In this document: positions 4,636 through 5,119 of the stretch, one piece after another
Position numbering within the stretch: position 1 is the stretch's first letter
Layout: each line of letters opens with the position of its first letter
DNA from: an uncultured Eubacteriales bacterium
Lineage (GTDB): Bacteria; Bacillota; Clostridia; Oscillospirales; Oscillospiraceae
Length of the DNA stretch: 5,119 nucleotides
Direction of reading: 5' to 3'
Assembly: GCA_900313295.1 (NCBI GenBank)
Contig: OMQS01000015.1
Span: 1 to 5,119 of the forward strand
Notes under the pieces: model-generated
Seen by the model: only the letters and a program-made list of their open reading frames with translations
What the model was told of the DNA's origin: nothing
Databases searched by the model: none
Program-made: the position numbers and the translations under genes

Positions 4636-4636
4636 T
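4608..4636 (+). promoter_or_regulatory. Sigma-A promoter of rpe
   Basis: TTGCAA (4608-4613), a 17-bp spacer and a perfect TATAAT (4631-4636) make a near-consensus promoter. Transcription should start at about 4642-4644, leaving a leader of about 190 nt before ATG 4836. There is no other gene in between, so rpe is expected to be the first gene of its transcript. Confidence 0.87.
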
Positions 4637-4642
4637 GTATTT

Positions 4643-4835
4643 GTTATGATATGCCCATTGGGAGCCGGCGGCTTGCGCCGCCGACCCCCTATATGAAAAG
4701 CGGCGGGCGAGGGCCGGGGGGACGGGCGAGCTGCGCAGGCGCTTCACGGCCGCTGTTCGCCTCACGCCGCTTGCACCATCCTATGCGCTCCGGCTCCGTC
4801 CGGTGCCAAACCCAACGAGAAAGGATCCTTTCGCC
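4643..4835 (+). other. Long GC-rich 5' leader of rpe
   Basis: About 190 nt of untranslated, strongly GC-rich sequence. It contains a perfect 7-bp hairpin CGGCGGC-TTGC-GCCGCCG (4666-4683), a G/C-rich block (4698-4740), and CCGGCTCCGTCCGG (4790-4803), which can fold on its CCGG ends. I see no match to a known riboswitch class. No reading frame in it combines a ribosome binding site with coding character. Confidence 0.5.
4819..4832 (+). promoter_or_regulatory. rpe ribosome binding site inside a 14-nt palindrome
   Basis: AAGGA (4821-4825) is the Shine-Dalgarno, ten bases before ATG 4836. It lies inside the perfect palindrome GAAAGGATCCTTTC (4819-4832). As RNA this can form a 5-bp hairpin (GAAAG / CTTTC) with loop GATC, which would partly hide the binding site. 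Confidence 0.7.
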
Positions 4836-5119
4836 ATGATCAAGATCGCACCCTCCATTCTCTCGGCCGACTTCGCCAACCTCGGCCGCGACATTCAGCG
4901 CATCGAAACGGCCGACTATGTCCATGTGGACGTGATGGACGGCCTGTTTGTGCCCAATATTTCCATCGGCATCCCCGTGGTGAAATCCATCCGCCCCGTC
5001 ACGGTGCTTCCGCTGGACGTTCACCTGATGATCGACCGTCCGGAGCGCTATGTGGAGCAGTTCTGCGACGCCGGCGGCGACATCGTCACCTGCCATGTGG
5101 AGGCGGACACGGAGGAGAA
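4836..5119 (+). CDS. rpe: Ribulose-phosphate 3-epimerase (partial, C-terminus outside the window)
   Basis: Interconverts D-ribulose 5-phosphate and D-xylulose 5-phosphate in the cytoplasmic pentose phosphate pathway. The first 94 codons are present of a family usually about 215-225 residues long. The start [17 protein letters not shown] is the family signature, with Ser7 in the substrate site. [12 protein letters not shown] (residues 30-41) follows, carrying metal ligands His30 and Asp32, the latter also a catalytic acid/base. PLDVHLMI (59-66) supplies metal ligand His63, and [15 protein letters not shown] (76-90) is the next beta-strand of the TIM barrel. The second catalytic Asp and the phosphate-binding glycine loop lie outside the window. 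The start is supported by AAGGA ten bases upstream and a consensus promoter. In many Firmicutes rpe follows rsgA; here it is instead preceded by a decayed accessory gene and has its own promoter. The gene appears intact in the part visible. Confidence 0.97.
   Translation, partial: MIKIAPSILSADFANLGRDIQRIETADYVHVDVMDGLFVPNISIGIPVVKSIRPVTVLPLDVHLMIDRPERYVEQFCDAGGDIVTCHVEADTEE

Noticed and set aside
1..5119. CRISPR array, tRNA, rRNA or complete insertion sequence
   Set aside because: No regularly spaced repeats, cloverleaf with a CCA-type end, rRNA-like conserved sequence, transposase frame or paired terminal repeats were seen in the window.

Overview
The window looks like chromosomal DNA from a GC-rich, low-to-moderately studied Gram-positive gut Firmicute, most likely a Clostridia member of the Oscillospiraceae/Ruminococcaceae type. 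This is inferred from four things: strong Shine-Dalgarno sequences, consensus sigma-A promoters (TTGxxx-17-TATAAT), a cysteine-module surface protein with a PQTGD-type sorting signal, and GC-biased codons. No rRNA or tRNA gene, CRISPR array or complete mobile element was seen. All supported genes are on the + strand.

Layout. (1) Positions 1-57 are the last 18 codons of an unidentified gene, closed by a textbook intrinsic terminator (65-102). (2) A TetR/AcrR-type regulator (296-1006) has a strong promoter, with an AT-rich perfect inverted repeat (260-275) placed immediately downstream of the -10 box, the likely autoregulatory operator. (3) Its stop codon overlaps (ATGA) the start of a large secreted surface-protein gene, 1003-3539. 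That gene has a signal peptide, a beta-strand-rich repetitive body, a cysteine-rich module region, and a C-terminal cell-wall sorting signal, but it is broken. There is an in-frame amber codon at 1441, a frame change near 1672, another near 1800, and a last one near 3427-3432 that separates the cysteine module from its anchor. A terminator at 3656-3700 closes the unit. (4) Positions 3701-4605 hold a second degraded unit. It has a promoter-like element, a 21-nt near-perfect palindrome, a very good ribosome binding site, and an unidentified reading frame interrupted by TGA at 4090. Its distal part resembles the middle of sigma-factor-like proteins of Firmicute accessory elements and appears to lose its C-terminal helix-turn-helix. 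(5) A consensus promoter (4608-4636) and a roughly 190-nt GC-rich leader drive rpe, ribulose-phosphate 3-epimerase (4836 to the window end, partial).

How the parts relate. The conserved housekeeping gene is rpe. Between it and the upstream gene lies an accessory stretch of a regulator, its probable target surface protein, and a sigma-like remnant, with two of the three genes decayed. The regulator remains intact with a recognisable promoter and operator, so it may now be an orphan that controls only itself and a truncated secreted fragment. I found no convincing evidence of a novel defence or mobile system. The most informative features are the decay pattern, the regulator-target coupling and the palindromic control sites.
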